Source of the DNA: Mantis religiosa
Taxonomy: Eukaryota > Arthropoda > Insecta > Mantodea > Mantidae
Length of the DNA: 64,000 bases
Direction: 5' to 3'
Assembly: GCA_030765055.1 (NCBI GenBank)
Contig: CM060947.1
Coordinates: forward strand, 49,966,047 to 50,030,046
The stretch's first letter is position 1. Every line of letters starts with the position of its first letter. Under the pieces are notes generated by a model that was not told where the DNA came from, did not search any database, and saw only the letters and a program-made list of their open reading frames with translations. Below are positions 11,179 to 23,420 of the stretch, piece by piece. A program made the translations under genes and the position numbers.

Positions 11179-13246
11179 TTCTCGAAACGTTGATATCTAA
11201 TCATCTTACCACGTTGCTGGCTACCCGAGAAGAAAGTGAGAACAATACAGTAGGTTAGTAGTGAGGGTTTATATTACTCGAATGAGCGTTCAGGCTTGAC
11301 TTTCATGTGACCATCGTTCTCTGATCGTTCCGTATCAGGTCCTATCTGGTCGATTAATGGAGTGAAATTTTAGTAAGTTGATGTACAGTAAGTTACGAAA
11401 CACAAATAGAGCGATTGGAAGCCACGTGTGTCTATATTATAAGTTTTCCTCAGCCTACCAATGTATGGCACATTGATGTCCAGAAGACATGATTATATCT
11501 GAACAGAGTATACATACACAGGACTCGCCGTGTATGTGCGATAAGCTCAGGTAAACCTCTATGTTGCGATTCTTTTTCGATACGCTTTCTCGCTTTGCGA
11601 TGTAATACGCTAGCTGTGTCTCGTAAACATAGGGTAGGGGGTTGAGTGTCATGCAGTCCCGCACGTACTCATACAACCAAGGTCACAGTTAACGGTAGTC
11701 TATCAAAGGTAGTCACACGATGGAGACATGTCATAGAATATGTTGTACATTTATTCGTAAGTTATACAAAACCAACTTTTCTTTTCCAAATATATGAATG
11801 TAAACAAAAGAATCATTCATATATACAAAGTGCACCGTAACTGAAATGCTAATTGGTGGTGGCGATACTACATTATGTCTCTGCTTGACTTGTTACGGTT
11901 GAACAACAATATATATAAACATTCGATTTTGCTAATAGTGGGTGCAATGTTAAATTTGCGTTTTGTTAAAACATTAACAGAGGAAAGCAGCAAACTGTAA
12001 AGCAAACAACGAATAAAAAAAGTTTGTTTATGTAATTTGTATAGATGTCCAAACAGTTACTGCAAACGCTGTTCACACTTATAATGTAGCTAATTATATG
12101 TACAATACCATAATTGTTTTGCCCTTCAATCTGTCTTAATGAATACCATTTGCTAATTATATTGCGATATATGGAGTGTGTGCGCTGTCTCAATGCAAGT
12201 TCAAGTATTACTTATGATTCTTGCCGAACTTACTATAGATTGTGCAAATGCAGTACATAAATGTCATAGCAACATAAATATAAATGTTTTTACATAAATG
12301 TTTTAACATGTACAACATGTTTTAACAAACAAAAATGCAATAAATAAAGCCCGTTAAACCAATACCGGAAAGTACACGAAATACTATATGTGTAGTTGGG
12401 TAGGTATAAATATTCAGAAACATGCTGAAGTTGTAAACATTGGAATTTGCTAATAGTGGGTGCAATGTTTAATTTGCGTTTCGTTAAAGCATTACCAGAG
12501 GAAAGTAACAAGCTGTAAAGCAAACAGTGAATATAACAAATTTTTAGGTTAAGCAATTTGTATGAATGTCCAAACCGTTATTGCAAACGCTGTTCACACA
12601 TATACTGTAGCTATATACATGTACAATACCATAATGGTTTAGCCCTACAATGTGCCTTAATGAATACCATTTGCTAAATATATCGCGATTTATGCACTGT
12701 GTGAGATGTCAGAATGCAAGTTGAAGTATTAATTTATGAATTTTGCCGTACCTACTGTAGATTGTGCAAATGCACTGCATAAATTCTTTGCTGCGATTTG
12801 CACACGTAAAGAAATGTTGAAATCAGTCCATCTTGTATGTTGTGGTATTTAAATGAAGCCATTTATTTGTTGAATTATGTTTTTCAATCAAGGGCACAAT
12901 GCTGTGACTAAAATGTGACGTTTGATTATGAAGTGCCAAGAGGAAATGTAAGTTTGCTAGAACCTGTTTCCTTAAAGGGAGCCCCAGTTATTACTTCATT
13001 ACTAGCCAAATAGAATATGTGTTCACAATCAGGTACCAAGTTACTCTTCCCAGAATGCATATTTTATAGCCTTGCTTTTATTCAGGGATGACTTATAAAT
13101 TGTGGAACTTCGCACTTTGCATATACTTCTGTGAAATTATAATATATATCAGAAGAGGTGATTTATTTATGAGGACAAACTACTGAGCAAATGACTTAGC
13201 CAGATTATATTTGTGCAATACAATTATCAGAATTAATAACAGTTAT

Positions 13247-15107
13247 GTGGCCTTATTAAAAGAAAATTGACCGGAAATCTCTCGGCGTTCATAAATTAAC
13301 AAGGCATTCCAAATATTCTCCATATATCTCACCTAATCTATAATAATACTAGCCTAACGCAACCTATATAACCTATAACCCTTACCTAACGCAAAGAAAA
13401 AGAATCTAACGCTATGGAAAAATCTAACCTGTAAACGAACTATGCTAGACCTTACTACAAATGAACTATTAATGAAAATTGTACGAATATATACAGAAAA
13501 CAGCGAATAAAGAGTTGAAACAAGACGCCTGATGCTACATATGTTTGGTTTTCCCGCTAATTCACATTATACACAATATAGCGTTTCAAACATTGTAAAA
13601 TCCTTGTTGAAAATATTGCTAACCGTTCATATTCCACCATAATGCATAGAGCAACAAACCTTCAGGTAAATCGAAATTTAAATCTTACTTATGGATTTTT
13701 TATTTATCAATTTTATTTATGGAATTTGTATTAAATAGACATTAATGGATAAGAAAAGAATACTGCTTCTATTTACATATATTTGGTCTTCATAAGAAAG
13801 CTATTTATTTACAGTCAGTTTTCTTTTAGCAAATTGTAGTGAAACTAGTATATCGTCAAGTTTATACTAAGTTTCAATTTAAATAAATGACTATCTGCTT
13901 GAATGCTCACTCCTTGCATTACCATATTTTGTAGCGGATATGTTGGTATACGTGTTTTGTAAACAAATTTTGTGAGGATGGAGAGCTCTCTCCTGAATTT
14001 GGAGCTACAGGATCGTATTCAAATTGCTGTGACCTAGTTTTCATTTCTGCACCTCTGTTTGATAGAAGTTGAAGTTGTTCATACTTTAGATCCAGATATC
14101 CTTACTGTAGAGCATTTAGTAGCTCTTCCTGGACATTTCGAAATACATTTAATGCCCGTAAACCTATTGGTGTATGGTGCCGTTGCTTCTGTTAAATAAA
14201 ATGGCTCCGAATGTTGCGGGGGAGAGGTACAAGCTTGACCCTCTACTGGTTTCTTATCTTTTATCACAAGCAAGTTGTTATCTGACAAGGGAGTTTGAGC
14301 AGAGAGATCACTAGTGGAAGCGCATACATCTGCTGAAGTCTGACAACTGACATCATACATAATTTTTGGATATACTGTAAGGTTGCTTATTGATGTGGAG
14401 GTGTCTTTAAGTTCCTTGTCATCCCTTGGCTCATCGACTTCCATTGGAACCACTGGAGTTGGACATATGTATGGAATATCAAATAGAGCAGGATTGGACG
14501 ATGTTACTGGAGAAGTGTCATAAAAAGACCCTGGAACTACCCGGAAGCTATAGGTGACTGGCCCGCATGGTGGATAACAATACAAATTCGGAAGCTTCAG
14601 TATCCTCGTCACTGGGCTAGGTGCTGGGCTCCTGGTGGCGTTAACTGCTGAACAGTACGTTGTTCTTGTGGTATCTCTTCTTACGGCAGCGAAAATTGAT
14701 GTCTGAACCGCGGATCCTGGAGAAAAATTGAAGGAAATTATTTTCAGGTGTAGTATTTATTCATAATGTAAATTTTGTTGGTAAACCAGAATAAAATTTT
14801 CAGTAACATGCAGTTATTATGACATATCTTAAAACACAACTTGAAAACACTGAACCTCGATAAGTTCGAAGAAACATAAAGAGAACGTAAATTATATTAA
14901 AAAATTGTCAGCATCATTGACAGAGTTTTTTTGATATGCAGGAAAGCATTAAAATTGCAGTAGAAGGGGAACGAGATTGAAAATAAAAATTGGACGCAAA
15001 ATAGTGATTGAAGGGTTGGAAGCTAAGGAAAGTAAATATTGTTTATGTGTTAAACGATGAGAATATTAGCTACGGCCAATGTTTATGCTATAAACAAATA
15101 ATTACAA
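13247..15107. repeat. tandem array unit 4, truncated by deletion
   Basis: Normal from the landmark through the exon and part of the upstream intron-like DNA. Near 15,108 the sequence jumps from the caaataattacaat block, which in other units precedes the SINE, to the aaatttaaaccttatttatgg block that lies before the exon in the following unit. About 3 kb (SINE, conserved block, internal repeats, landmark) is missing. Short AT-rich similarity at the joint would fit a recombination or slippage deletion. Confidence 0.8.
13919..14716 (-). CDS. repeated-gene exon, copy 4
   Basis: Frame 1 is open from the acceptor (14716) to 14079 and is typical. Frame 2 is interrupted by TAA in the helical tail (CAAGAAGG became CAGTAAGG), so only the frame 1 product could be complete. 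The candidate internal acceptor is in the usual ttatttaacag form, and the candidate upstream donor reads GTAAGA. Confidence 0.5.
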
Positions 15108-15358
15108 TTGTTGAAATTTAAACCTTATTTATGGATTTTTTTATTTATAAATGTTATTTACTGAATCTGAATTAAATAGATATTACTGGATGAGAAGGGA
15201 ATACTGTTCTATTTTCATGTATTTGGTGAGCATAACAAAGCTATTTTGTTACAGCCACTTTTCCTTTGGCTAATTGCAGTGAAACTATTATATCGTCAAG
15301 TGTATACTCAGTTTCAATTTAAATAAATGACTATCTGCTTGAAAGGTCACGCTTTGCA

Positions 15359-16154
15359 TTACCATATTTTGTAGTGGATATGTTGGTATACGTGTTTTGT
15401 AAACAAATTTTGTGAGGATGGAGAGCTCTCTCCTGAATTTGGAACTACAGGATCGTATTTAAATTGCTGTGACCTGGTTTTCATTTCTGCACCTCTTTTT
15501 GATAGAAGTTGAAGTTGTTCATACTGTAGAACCAGATATCCTTCTTGGAGAGCTTTTAGTAGCTCTTCCTGGACATTTCGAAATACATTTAATGCCCGTA
15601 TTCCTATTGGTGTATGGTGCCGTTGCTTCTGTTAAATAAAATGGCTCCGAATGTTGCGGGGGAGAGGTAGAAGCTTGACCCTCTACTGGTTTCTTATCTT
15701 TTATCACAAGCAAGTTGTTATCTGACAAGGGAGTTTGAGCAGAGAGATCACTAGTGGAAGTGCATACATCTGCTGAAGTCTGACAACTGACATCATACAT
15801 AATTTTTGGATATACTGTAAGGTTGCTTATTGATGTGGAGGTGTCTTTAAGTTCCTTGTCATCCGTTGGCTCATCGACTTCCATTGGTTCCACTGGAGTT
15901 GGACATATGCTAGGAATATCAAATAGAGCAGGATTGGACGATGTTGCTGGAGAATTGTCATAAGAAGACACTGGAACTACCCGGAAACTATAGGTGACTG
16001 GCCCGCATTGTGGAGAACAACGGAACTTCGGATGCTTCTTATCTTCATCACTGTGCTAGGTGCTGAAGTGCTGGTGGCGTTAACTGCTGAACAGTACGTG
16101 TTCTTGTGGTATCTCTACCTACGGCAGCGAAATTTGATGTCTGAACCGCGGATC
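15359..16154 (-). pseudogene. repeated-gene exon, copy 5, frameshifted
   Basis: Frame 1 is intact from about 15,971 down to 15519 (PMEVDEP and the Ser/Thr-rich part are present). Its 5' part has single-base losses near 16,040 and near 16,098 (acgtg for acgttg), so the frame from the acceptor does not join. Frame 2 is still open to 15359. The acceptor is ctacag rather than ctccag. This is the only copy in which the long frame is broken at its start. Confidence 0.6.
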
Positions 16155-16792
16155 CTGTAGAAGAATTGAAGGAAATTGTTTTCAGCTATTGTATTTATTC
16201 ATAATGTAAATTTTCTTGGTAAACCAGAATAAAATTTTCAGTAACATGCAGTTATTATGACATAACTTAAAACACAACTTGAAAACACTGAACCTCGATA
16301 AGGTTGAAGAAACATAAGGAGAACGTAATTTATATTATAAAACTGTCAGCATCGTTGACAGTTTTTTTCTTTTGATATGGAGGAAGGTATTAAAATTGTA
16401 GTAGAAAGGGAACGGGATTAAAAATAACAATTGGAGGTAAAATAGTGATTGAAGAGTTGGAAGCAAAGGAAAATAAATATTGTTTATGTGTTAAACGATG
16501 ATAATATTAGCTACGACGCATGTTTATGTTATAAAGAAATACTTACAATAGTTTAAATTTTAGATAACTTTTGTTCCATCACAATTACGTTGATAATTAG
16601 GGCCCTTTAGTTTAGTAAAAAAAGAACAGAGAAAAAGCAATACAGTAGGATAGGATCTGAAGCTTTCCTGGCGACAAATGCACTCACTTTATTCTCGTTC
16701 CGCCAGTTAGGTGAAAAGGTGATTAGCTATTGTAGTTATAACATTTTATAAATATCCTGATGATGTGAGAGATGCACACTCCGTAAACGTTG

Positions 16793-17036
16793 CCCGCCTC
16801 GGTAGCGTAGATGGTAGCATGTCTGTCTCACTTTCAAGAGACCCCGAGTTCGAATACCGGTCAGGCTGAGTTACCTAGATAAGGTTTTACCGGGGTTTTC
16901 CCTTATTCTTCAAGACGAATGTCGGGTAACTCTTAACTCCATGGACCCTGGACTCATTTGAGCATTATTTCACACAAATCATTTACCGTCCGATATAACT
17001 TAACGTTGGGGCAGACGTAAATTAAAAAGAAAAAAA
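16793..17036 (+). mobile_element. SINE family A in unit 5
   Basis: Same insertion site, with left duplication ctccgtaaacgttg and right duplication ctccggaaacgttg. More diverged than the copies in units 2 and 3; the B-box-like stretch gagttcgaata is kept. Confidence 0.85.
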
Positions 17037-17788
17037 CTCCGGAAACGTTGATATCTAATCATCTTACCACGAGGCTGGCTGCCCGAGAAGAAAGTGAGAA
17101 CAATACAGTAGGTTAGTAGTGAGGGTTTATATTACTCGACTGAGCGTTCAAGCTTGACTTGCAGGTGACCATCGTTCTGTGATCGTCGCGTATCAGGTCC
17201 TATCTGGTCGATCAATGGAGTGAAATATTAGTAAGTTGATGTACAGTAAGTTACGAAACACAAGTAGAGCGATTGGAAGCTGCGTGTGTCTATATGATAA
17301 GTTTTCTTCCGCCTATTGATGTATGACACACTGCTGTCCAGAAGACATAATTATATCTGAATAGAGTATACATACACTGGACTCGCCTTGTATGTGCGAT
17401 AAGCTCAGGTACACCTCAATGTTGCGATTTTTTTTCCGATACGCTTTCTGGCTTTGCGATGTAGTACGCTAGATGTGTCTCGTAAACATGGGGGAGGGGG
17501 TTGAGTGTCATGCAGTCCCGTACGTACTCATACAACCAAGGACACAGTTAACGGTAGTCTATCAAAGGTAGTCACACGATGGGCACAGTGTCATAGAATA
17601 TGTTGTACATTTATTCGTAAATTATAGAAAATAAGCGTTACTTTTCCAAATATATGAATGTAAATATAAGAATCATTCATATTTACAAAGTGCACAATAA
17701 CTGAAAAGCTATTTCGCAGTGACGATACTACATTATGTCTCTGCATGACTTGTTGCAGTGAACAGCAATATATTTATAAACAATCTAT

Positions 17789-18383
17789 TGTAACAGGAGC
17801 GTTGGAGCACCCTGTAACCAGCTGGGAACGGAAGGTAGGGGAGGACCGCGTTAGCCACACCTCTCCCTCGTTTGTCTTATAGTGGTGACAGCCAGTGGTC
17901 GGAAAGAAACATAATTGTGCGTCTGTTTTCCTTCCACCTGTTTCTCGATCTTTCGTTTACTGGAACAGTCTCCTGGTCACTAGAAACCGGCGATATTCCG
18001 ATATAAAGAGGGTTACAGACAGACAGAGTCAGTCAGTCAGTTGTTGGTTTAGTCAGTCAGTTGTTGTGCTGTGTTGAGTTGGTCAATCAGTTGGTTAGTG
18101 TGAGCGAGAAGACAGTCGCAGTTCTTGGTGTAAGAGTTAGTCAGTGACGTGTTAATGAACGAAAGGATTGTGCAACGGAAGTCTGTACGAACTGTGTATG
18201 AGTATCGGAGTTTATGTAATCGCGAGTACAAGGAAATTGTAACGGACGAACGGGTGAATTGTAATTGTGTGCAGCAAGTAATTTTGTGTAATTGGCAAGT
18301 GTTAAACTGTAAGTCGGTGGAAATAAAGAACATTGTTGAGTGGTGTAATTGGACTTTTTATTCCACGAACCCACAAAGTCACA
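17789..18383 (+). mobile_element. solo LTR of the Gypsy element
   Basis: 595 bp, starting TGTAACAGG and ending AAGTCACA, with the 4 bp target duplication CTAT on both sides (17785-17788 and 18384-18387). Its 3' end matches the LTR ends of the element at 30.2-38.9 kb, and its length fits (595 against 598 and 592). No internal sequence follows, so it is the product of LTR-LTR recombination. It interrupts the internal repeat of unit 5. An AATAAA near 18,330 fits the R region. Short ORFs inside have no similarity I recognise. Confidence 0.88.
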
Positions 18384-19183
18384 CTATTTTGCTAATAGTG
18401 GGTGCAATGTTTAATTTGCGTTTCGTTAAAGCAATACCAGAGGAAAGTAACAAGCTGTAAAGCAGTGAATAGAACAAATTTTTAGGTTATGCAATTTGTA
18501 TCGATGTCCAAACCGTTATTGCAAACGCAGTTCACACATGTACTGTAGCTAATTACATGTACAATACCACAGTGGTTTAGCCCTACAATGTACCTTAATG
18601 AATACCATCTGCTAGCTATATTGCGATCTATGCAGTGTGTGCGCTGTCCCAATGTAAGTTGAAGTATTACTTATGATTCTTGCCGTGCCTACTGTACATT
18701 GTGCAAATGCAGTACATAAATTTATATGCTGCGAATTGCAAAAGTAAAGAAATGTTGAAACCTGTCCATATTGTATGCTGTGGTTTGTAAATGAAGCCAT
18801 TTATTTGTTCAATTATGTTTTTCAATCAAGGGCACAATGCTGTGACAGAAATGTGACGTTTGATAATGAAGTTCCAAGAGGAAATGTAAGTTTGCTACAA
18901 CCTGTTTCCTTAAAAGTGAGCCACAGTTATTGCTTCATTACTAGCCAAATGCAGTTATGTTTTAAAATCAGATACCATGTTACTGGTCCTAGAATGCATA
19001 TTTTATAACCTTGCTTTTATTGATGGATGACTTATAATTTGTGGACCTTCCCTCTTTGCATATAACTCTGTGAAATGATAATGTATATAAGAAGAGGTGA
19101 TTTATTCATGACAAACTACTGACCAAATGATTTTAGCCAAATTATATTTGTGCAGTACCATTATCAGAATTAATAACAGTTAT

Positions 19184-19762
19184 GTGGCCTTATTAAAAAA
19201 AGTTGACTGGAAATCTCTTTTTGTTCATAAATTAACAATTCACAAATTAACAAATAGAGCGTTTTGTAGCCGCGTGTGTCTATATGATAAGTTTTCTTCC
19301 GCCTACGGATGTATGACACATTGCTGTCCAGAAGACATGATTATATCTGAATAGAGTATACATACACTGGACTCGCCGTGTATGTGCGATAAGCTCAGGT
19401 AAACATATATGTTGCGTTTTTTTTCCGATACGCTTCTCGCTTTGCGATGTAGTACGCTAGCTGTGTCTCGTAAACATAGGGGAGGGGGTTGAGTGTCATG
19501 CAGTCCCGCACGTACTCATACAACCAAGGTCACAGTTAACGGTAGTCTATCAAAGGTAGTCACACTATGGACACAGTGTCATAGAATATGTTGTACATTT
19601 ATTCGTAAATTATTCAAAACAAACCTTTCTTTTCTAAATATATAAATTTAAATAAAATAATCATTCATATTTACAAAGAGCACAGGAACTGAAAAGCTAA
19701 TTCGTAGTGACGATATTATATTATGTCTGTGCATGACTTGTTACAGTGAACAACAATATATA
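19184..19762. repeat. tandem array unit 6, remnant; end of left array block
   Basis: Starts at the landmark, but after ~60 bp (near 19,245) jumps to the block beginning caaatagagcg, which in full units lies about 2.5 kb further on. The exon and SINE are therefore missing. Array similarity stops near 19,762, just before the internal repeat. Confidence 0.75.
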
Positions 19763-20440
19763 TTTGGAAGGTTTCAAACGAAAACGAAATGCAGTTCTCC
19801 AGCAGACATGCTGTATGGAGAAAAGCTTCTCTCTAATCGAATGATGTGACCGGGACTAGTTTAAACGAAAAGAAAGTGTTACACTTTCTTTTTTGTGCAT
19901 TATAATTTTCTCTAGAACGTCGTAGTCCATTCCGAAATTTACACAGAGTGGAATTTCCTATACTTTTCTGGAAAACGCATTTTAGATCCTGCGCACCTGT
20001 AGAAGTATTCCTTCTCATCCTGACGTAGCCAATGCGCGCCATCTACCACCAACAACACGAGATGAGTAACCCAGCTGATTATCTAGATCTCGTGCTCAAT
20101 TAACTTTTGGAATTTCTGGCTAAACTTCTAGACCCTAGTGATAATATAACAGTTAATTCTATCCACTCCTCTTCCCCTTCATTCATTCATCGAAGTACTA
20201 TAAAATGCAGGACCGAACTCTTACGTAAATCTACTTTAGCATTTGCGGATCTTGAAATCCGATCTTTTGAATCTAGTATAAAATTGTCATACATAAACAA
20301 ATTCATTGTAATTTGGGAAAGTGCCAGGCAAAAGTTCAGATTTGTTATCATTCTTCCATACAGTTAGGGTGCTTCAGCATTTGTGTATGCAATTTAAGAG
20401 TTTGAAAAGTCTTACATATGGCATCAAATTTCTACATTTA
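19763..20440. other. unassigned spacer
   Basis: I recognise nothing here. It contains a short perfect hairpin-like stretch (gaaagtgttacactttc near 19,873) and a modest plus-strand ORF (20107-20367) with no recognisable motif. Confidence 0.4.
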
Positions 20441-21040
20441 ATTATTTGGGACTCTTAGTCACATTTCTTCATGTTGGATCGGCCAACAGGTTTATTGGTC
20501 CAGAAGCTGTCCTTAGTATTACACCAAGAAGGATCAGATGTGAGATCCTTGACTGGGTATCACTTCAACATGGCACTTCATGACGTAATCTTACCACAGC
20601 TAGGCAGGCTCGATCTATGATCAAGGGACCTAGCAAGTAGAACCGCAGGATTCTGCTAACCTTCAATCGGGTACAACCTAGAAGTGTTGTTAGTCTGTTG
20701 ACAGGGCACAACACCCTAAAGAGACACCTGCATGTGATGAAGCTTAGTGCAGATTCTACATGCAGGAAGTGCGGTGGAGAGGATGAGTCTTCTCTACATA
20801 TTTTGTGTGAATATGAAGCACTTGCTGCACTTAGGCGCTTTATTCTGCGCTCAGACAGACTGAGACCAGATGATATAAGGAGTGCTCATCCAAGACTTAT
20901 CCTGTCCCTTTTGTAGGCCACGGGACTTGAATAAGCACTCCAGTAAGAGGGGTACATTGGGCCCAATATGTGGCCTACGTGCAAGGAACCGAAAGGGCTC
21001 AACCCATTTATTTTCATTCATTTATTCATTCTTCAATGAA
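20441..21040 (+). mobile_element. 5'-truncated LINE, 3' end only
   Basis: The plus-strand frame from about 20,690 to 20,916 encodes the typical C-terminal end of a non-LTR retrotransposon polyprotein: a LLTGHNTLKRHLH-type motif, then a zinc-knuckle-like C-x2-C (CRKCGGEDES) followed by HILCEYEAL. Upstream (20,440-20,690) similar sequence continues but with frameshifts and a stop. After the stop at 20,914-20,916 a short 3' UTR leads to an ATTT/ATTC-rich tail (21,005-21,040). This is a dead 5'-truncated insertion, from a different family than the R1-type element at 29.7-41.2 kb. Confidence 0.7.
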
Positions 21041-22647
21041 GTGTGATTTTAAAGATATTTCTTGGCCTCACTAAACAGAATGCATAATTTACTCAACCAC
21101 TAGATCTATTATGCCTGTGCCCCAAGTGGAGCATCCCCAGGAAGTTTAGGAGAGGAGAGAGAAGGCGACCGCTAAAATGAGTCACGACAATGCAGAGGGT
21201 AGGGTCCCTACAGTTAACCAGTTGGAAACTCCTCCTGCAGCCCAGTACAACCGGCGTCCCACTTACTGTGGTCCTGATATGGCCCTCTAAGCCGGTCTGA
21301 AGACCTGAGTCTGTACTACCAAAGGAGGAAATGTTCACCAAGAACATATCTTGTCATGCAGCGCCCATATCCCCGCCAAAACTTCTACCCTGAAAGATAT
21401 TACCAGAGGAGAGATGATGTGAAATGATAATGGAGATGATATGGAAAGACAGGAAATTCGGGGATTGCTTATGTTAACTCTGGGACCGTTTCCTTTCGGT
21501 TTTAAAAGACAACAGCAAGTTAAGGGAGTTTGAGAATTTGTATCCAACATGGTCAATACCTGTAAAATATGCAAATAGCAAAGGAAAAGGAAGGAAGAAA
21601 AAATATATAAGGAGACATGATACACATCATGTAGGTTTGGTATATAAAATTGTACAAAACTATTTCATGTTATTGTTCATTAAAATAATTGACATTAGAA
21701 GGGAGTAGTGCCTTTGACTTTGGTTCATTCGTTATTTGCTCAGTTTCTCAACTTCGGACCTCATAGGCGAATTTAAAATTAAAATATGTCGTATTTTACC
21801 TCAGTAACTAATTTGTAAATTGGGGTACACATTCCAAATATTTAAATAATTAAATATTAATAAATTTTCTATTAAATATATTAATAAATAATTAAATTTA
21901 TTTCCGAACTAAAAATACTATTTTACACGTTATTATACACCTAACTAAACGCAAAAATAATAAACACAAGCAACATTACATTTTAACAACCAAATTAAAT
22001 ACTGTGACAAAAGATGAAAAAAGAATTCACATTAAAGCTTCTTTATTCCCACCGGAGTCAGCCTTACATTCGGAATAGCTCTGAAACCCAGAAGCAATAT
22101 TTCATCCGCTAAATTTAGAGTAATGAAAACACTAGGGCAAGACTTTTCTCTACCTGTGCTTGCTGATAAGGATAAGGTCACTGTCACAGCGATTATGAAC
22201 TGAAAATCATATTATTTAGTAAAAAATTCAGAGAGAAGAAGTACAGTTACTTCATTCATATCCTGAAGAAGTCCATGGAATATACAGAGGCCGACATAAG
22301 TATTCGAAAGTAAACATATTTATTACTTATATTATTTTAAAGCTAGTCAGGGTAAGTATACCTAAATACAACTGGCACAAAATGAACTTGAATCCTCCAT
22401 TAAACATATAAACTCATAAACAGCAACTGTAAATAATTTGCATTACAAAGAGAAATAAAACAGTTACTTTACATCTGGACATAATTATTCGAACAGAGAA
22501 CAGCTAGTATTTAGTATTTTTTTTAGTAGTTATCATCCTCTTTCTTTGAATTATTGCTGATAATCCTTTGGGCATTGTCTGTATGTGTTGTTTAGTGACT
22601 GCAGGGTCTATATTTCTCCACTCTGTTTGAAGAAGTACTTGCACCAT
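21041..22647. other. unassigned AT-rich DNA
   Basis: 21,090-21,350 has higher GC than its surroundings and overlapping short ORFs on the minus strand, but no motif I can name. 21,650-22,640 is AT-rich without a convincing exon. Confidence 0.4.
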
Positions 22648-23420
22648 ATCCTATTACACCTATTAAAAACTCATATGATATATCCTTGTTGCTGTAAAAG
22701 GTATTCTATAGCTCTTTTGTACAATTGACGCCAATTCATAATGACATTTACTTCCTTTTCTCTTACGTACGTTATATGACTGTCTAAAAGTAACTTTCCA
22801 TCTAATTCTATGCCTAAATACTTAAACGATTAGTGTCTTTTTATATTTACATTATAGATATACATTACATTAATATATAGTGAATATACAAGCCTGTAGA
22901 TGTTTCAACTTCCGTTATTTCGTAGAGCTGCTCATGTTGCTTCCACTTCGGCCAATGAGTGTTAAAACAGATCACATCTTTGTGAAGTACTGAATATGAA
23001 ATTTCTGTTGAAGTCGGAGCTCCATAGTTCACCTATAAATTTAGTTATGTGTCTGAAGACAGTAGTAATATACCGCTTATTGCCATTATGATGACAACAT
23101 AGGCGGAAACTAAAATTTCAGTAAAGCTTATGCAGTCATGTTTAAGGCCGTGGTTGTGTCAAGGATAGATAAACGACGACGACGGAATAACTATATTGAC
23201 AATATAAGTCTCCGCCGTCAACAATGGTCACTAATATATTTACTCTCTAGTCACATTCACATTGCTGTTTCTCTATGTGGGCATTATCGAAGTAGGCTTT
23301 GCTTCGCTAGGAAATGTGTGTAGTTTGGTATCTATTACTGGTATTCATGGTAAAAATTTGATACAGATAGAATGCTGTAACTACCGTTAAAAGAATGATA
23401 CACTGTTGCACAGTTTAAGG
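22648..23420 (-). mobile_element. R1-clade LINE remnant, copy 1, C-terminal RT part
   Basis: Aligns by eye over its whole length with 39,091-39,745 of LINE copy 2, for example the shared aaaggtattctatagctc and tcaaggatagataaac. On the minus strand it contains a GYGAST motif, but the frame is broken many times. The 3' end of the element is missing, so the remnant was cut by rearrangement rather than by ordinary 5' truncation. Confidence 0.65.

Larger units (their letters stand above)
8835..13246. repeat. tandem array unit 3
   Basis: A 4412 bp unit. Its first ~3.5 kb is the near-identical twin of unit 2. From about 12,360 onward it diverges from unit 2 and looks more like the older units, for example in the block before the next landmark (13,080-13,200). 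Confidence 0.9.
15108..19183. repeat. tandem array unit 5, 5' part missing, solo LTR inside
   Basis: Begins at the deletion joint and continues through exon, SINE, conserved block and one internal repeat to the landmark at 19184. A 595 bp LTR sits where the internal repeat begins (17789-18383). It is more diverged from units 1-4 than they are from each other. Confidence 0.8.

Noticed and set aside
18049..18460. Overlapping ORFs of 77-103 codons
   Set aside because: They lie mostly within the solo LTR, on both strands, and one runs into array sequence.
1..19762. Array considered as rDNA, histone cluster or CRISPR-like repeat
   Set aside because: No rRNA or histone sequence; the unit is kilobases long with spliced-gene features and a SINE.
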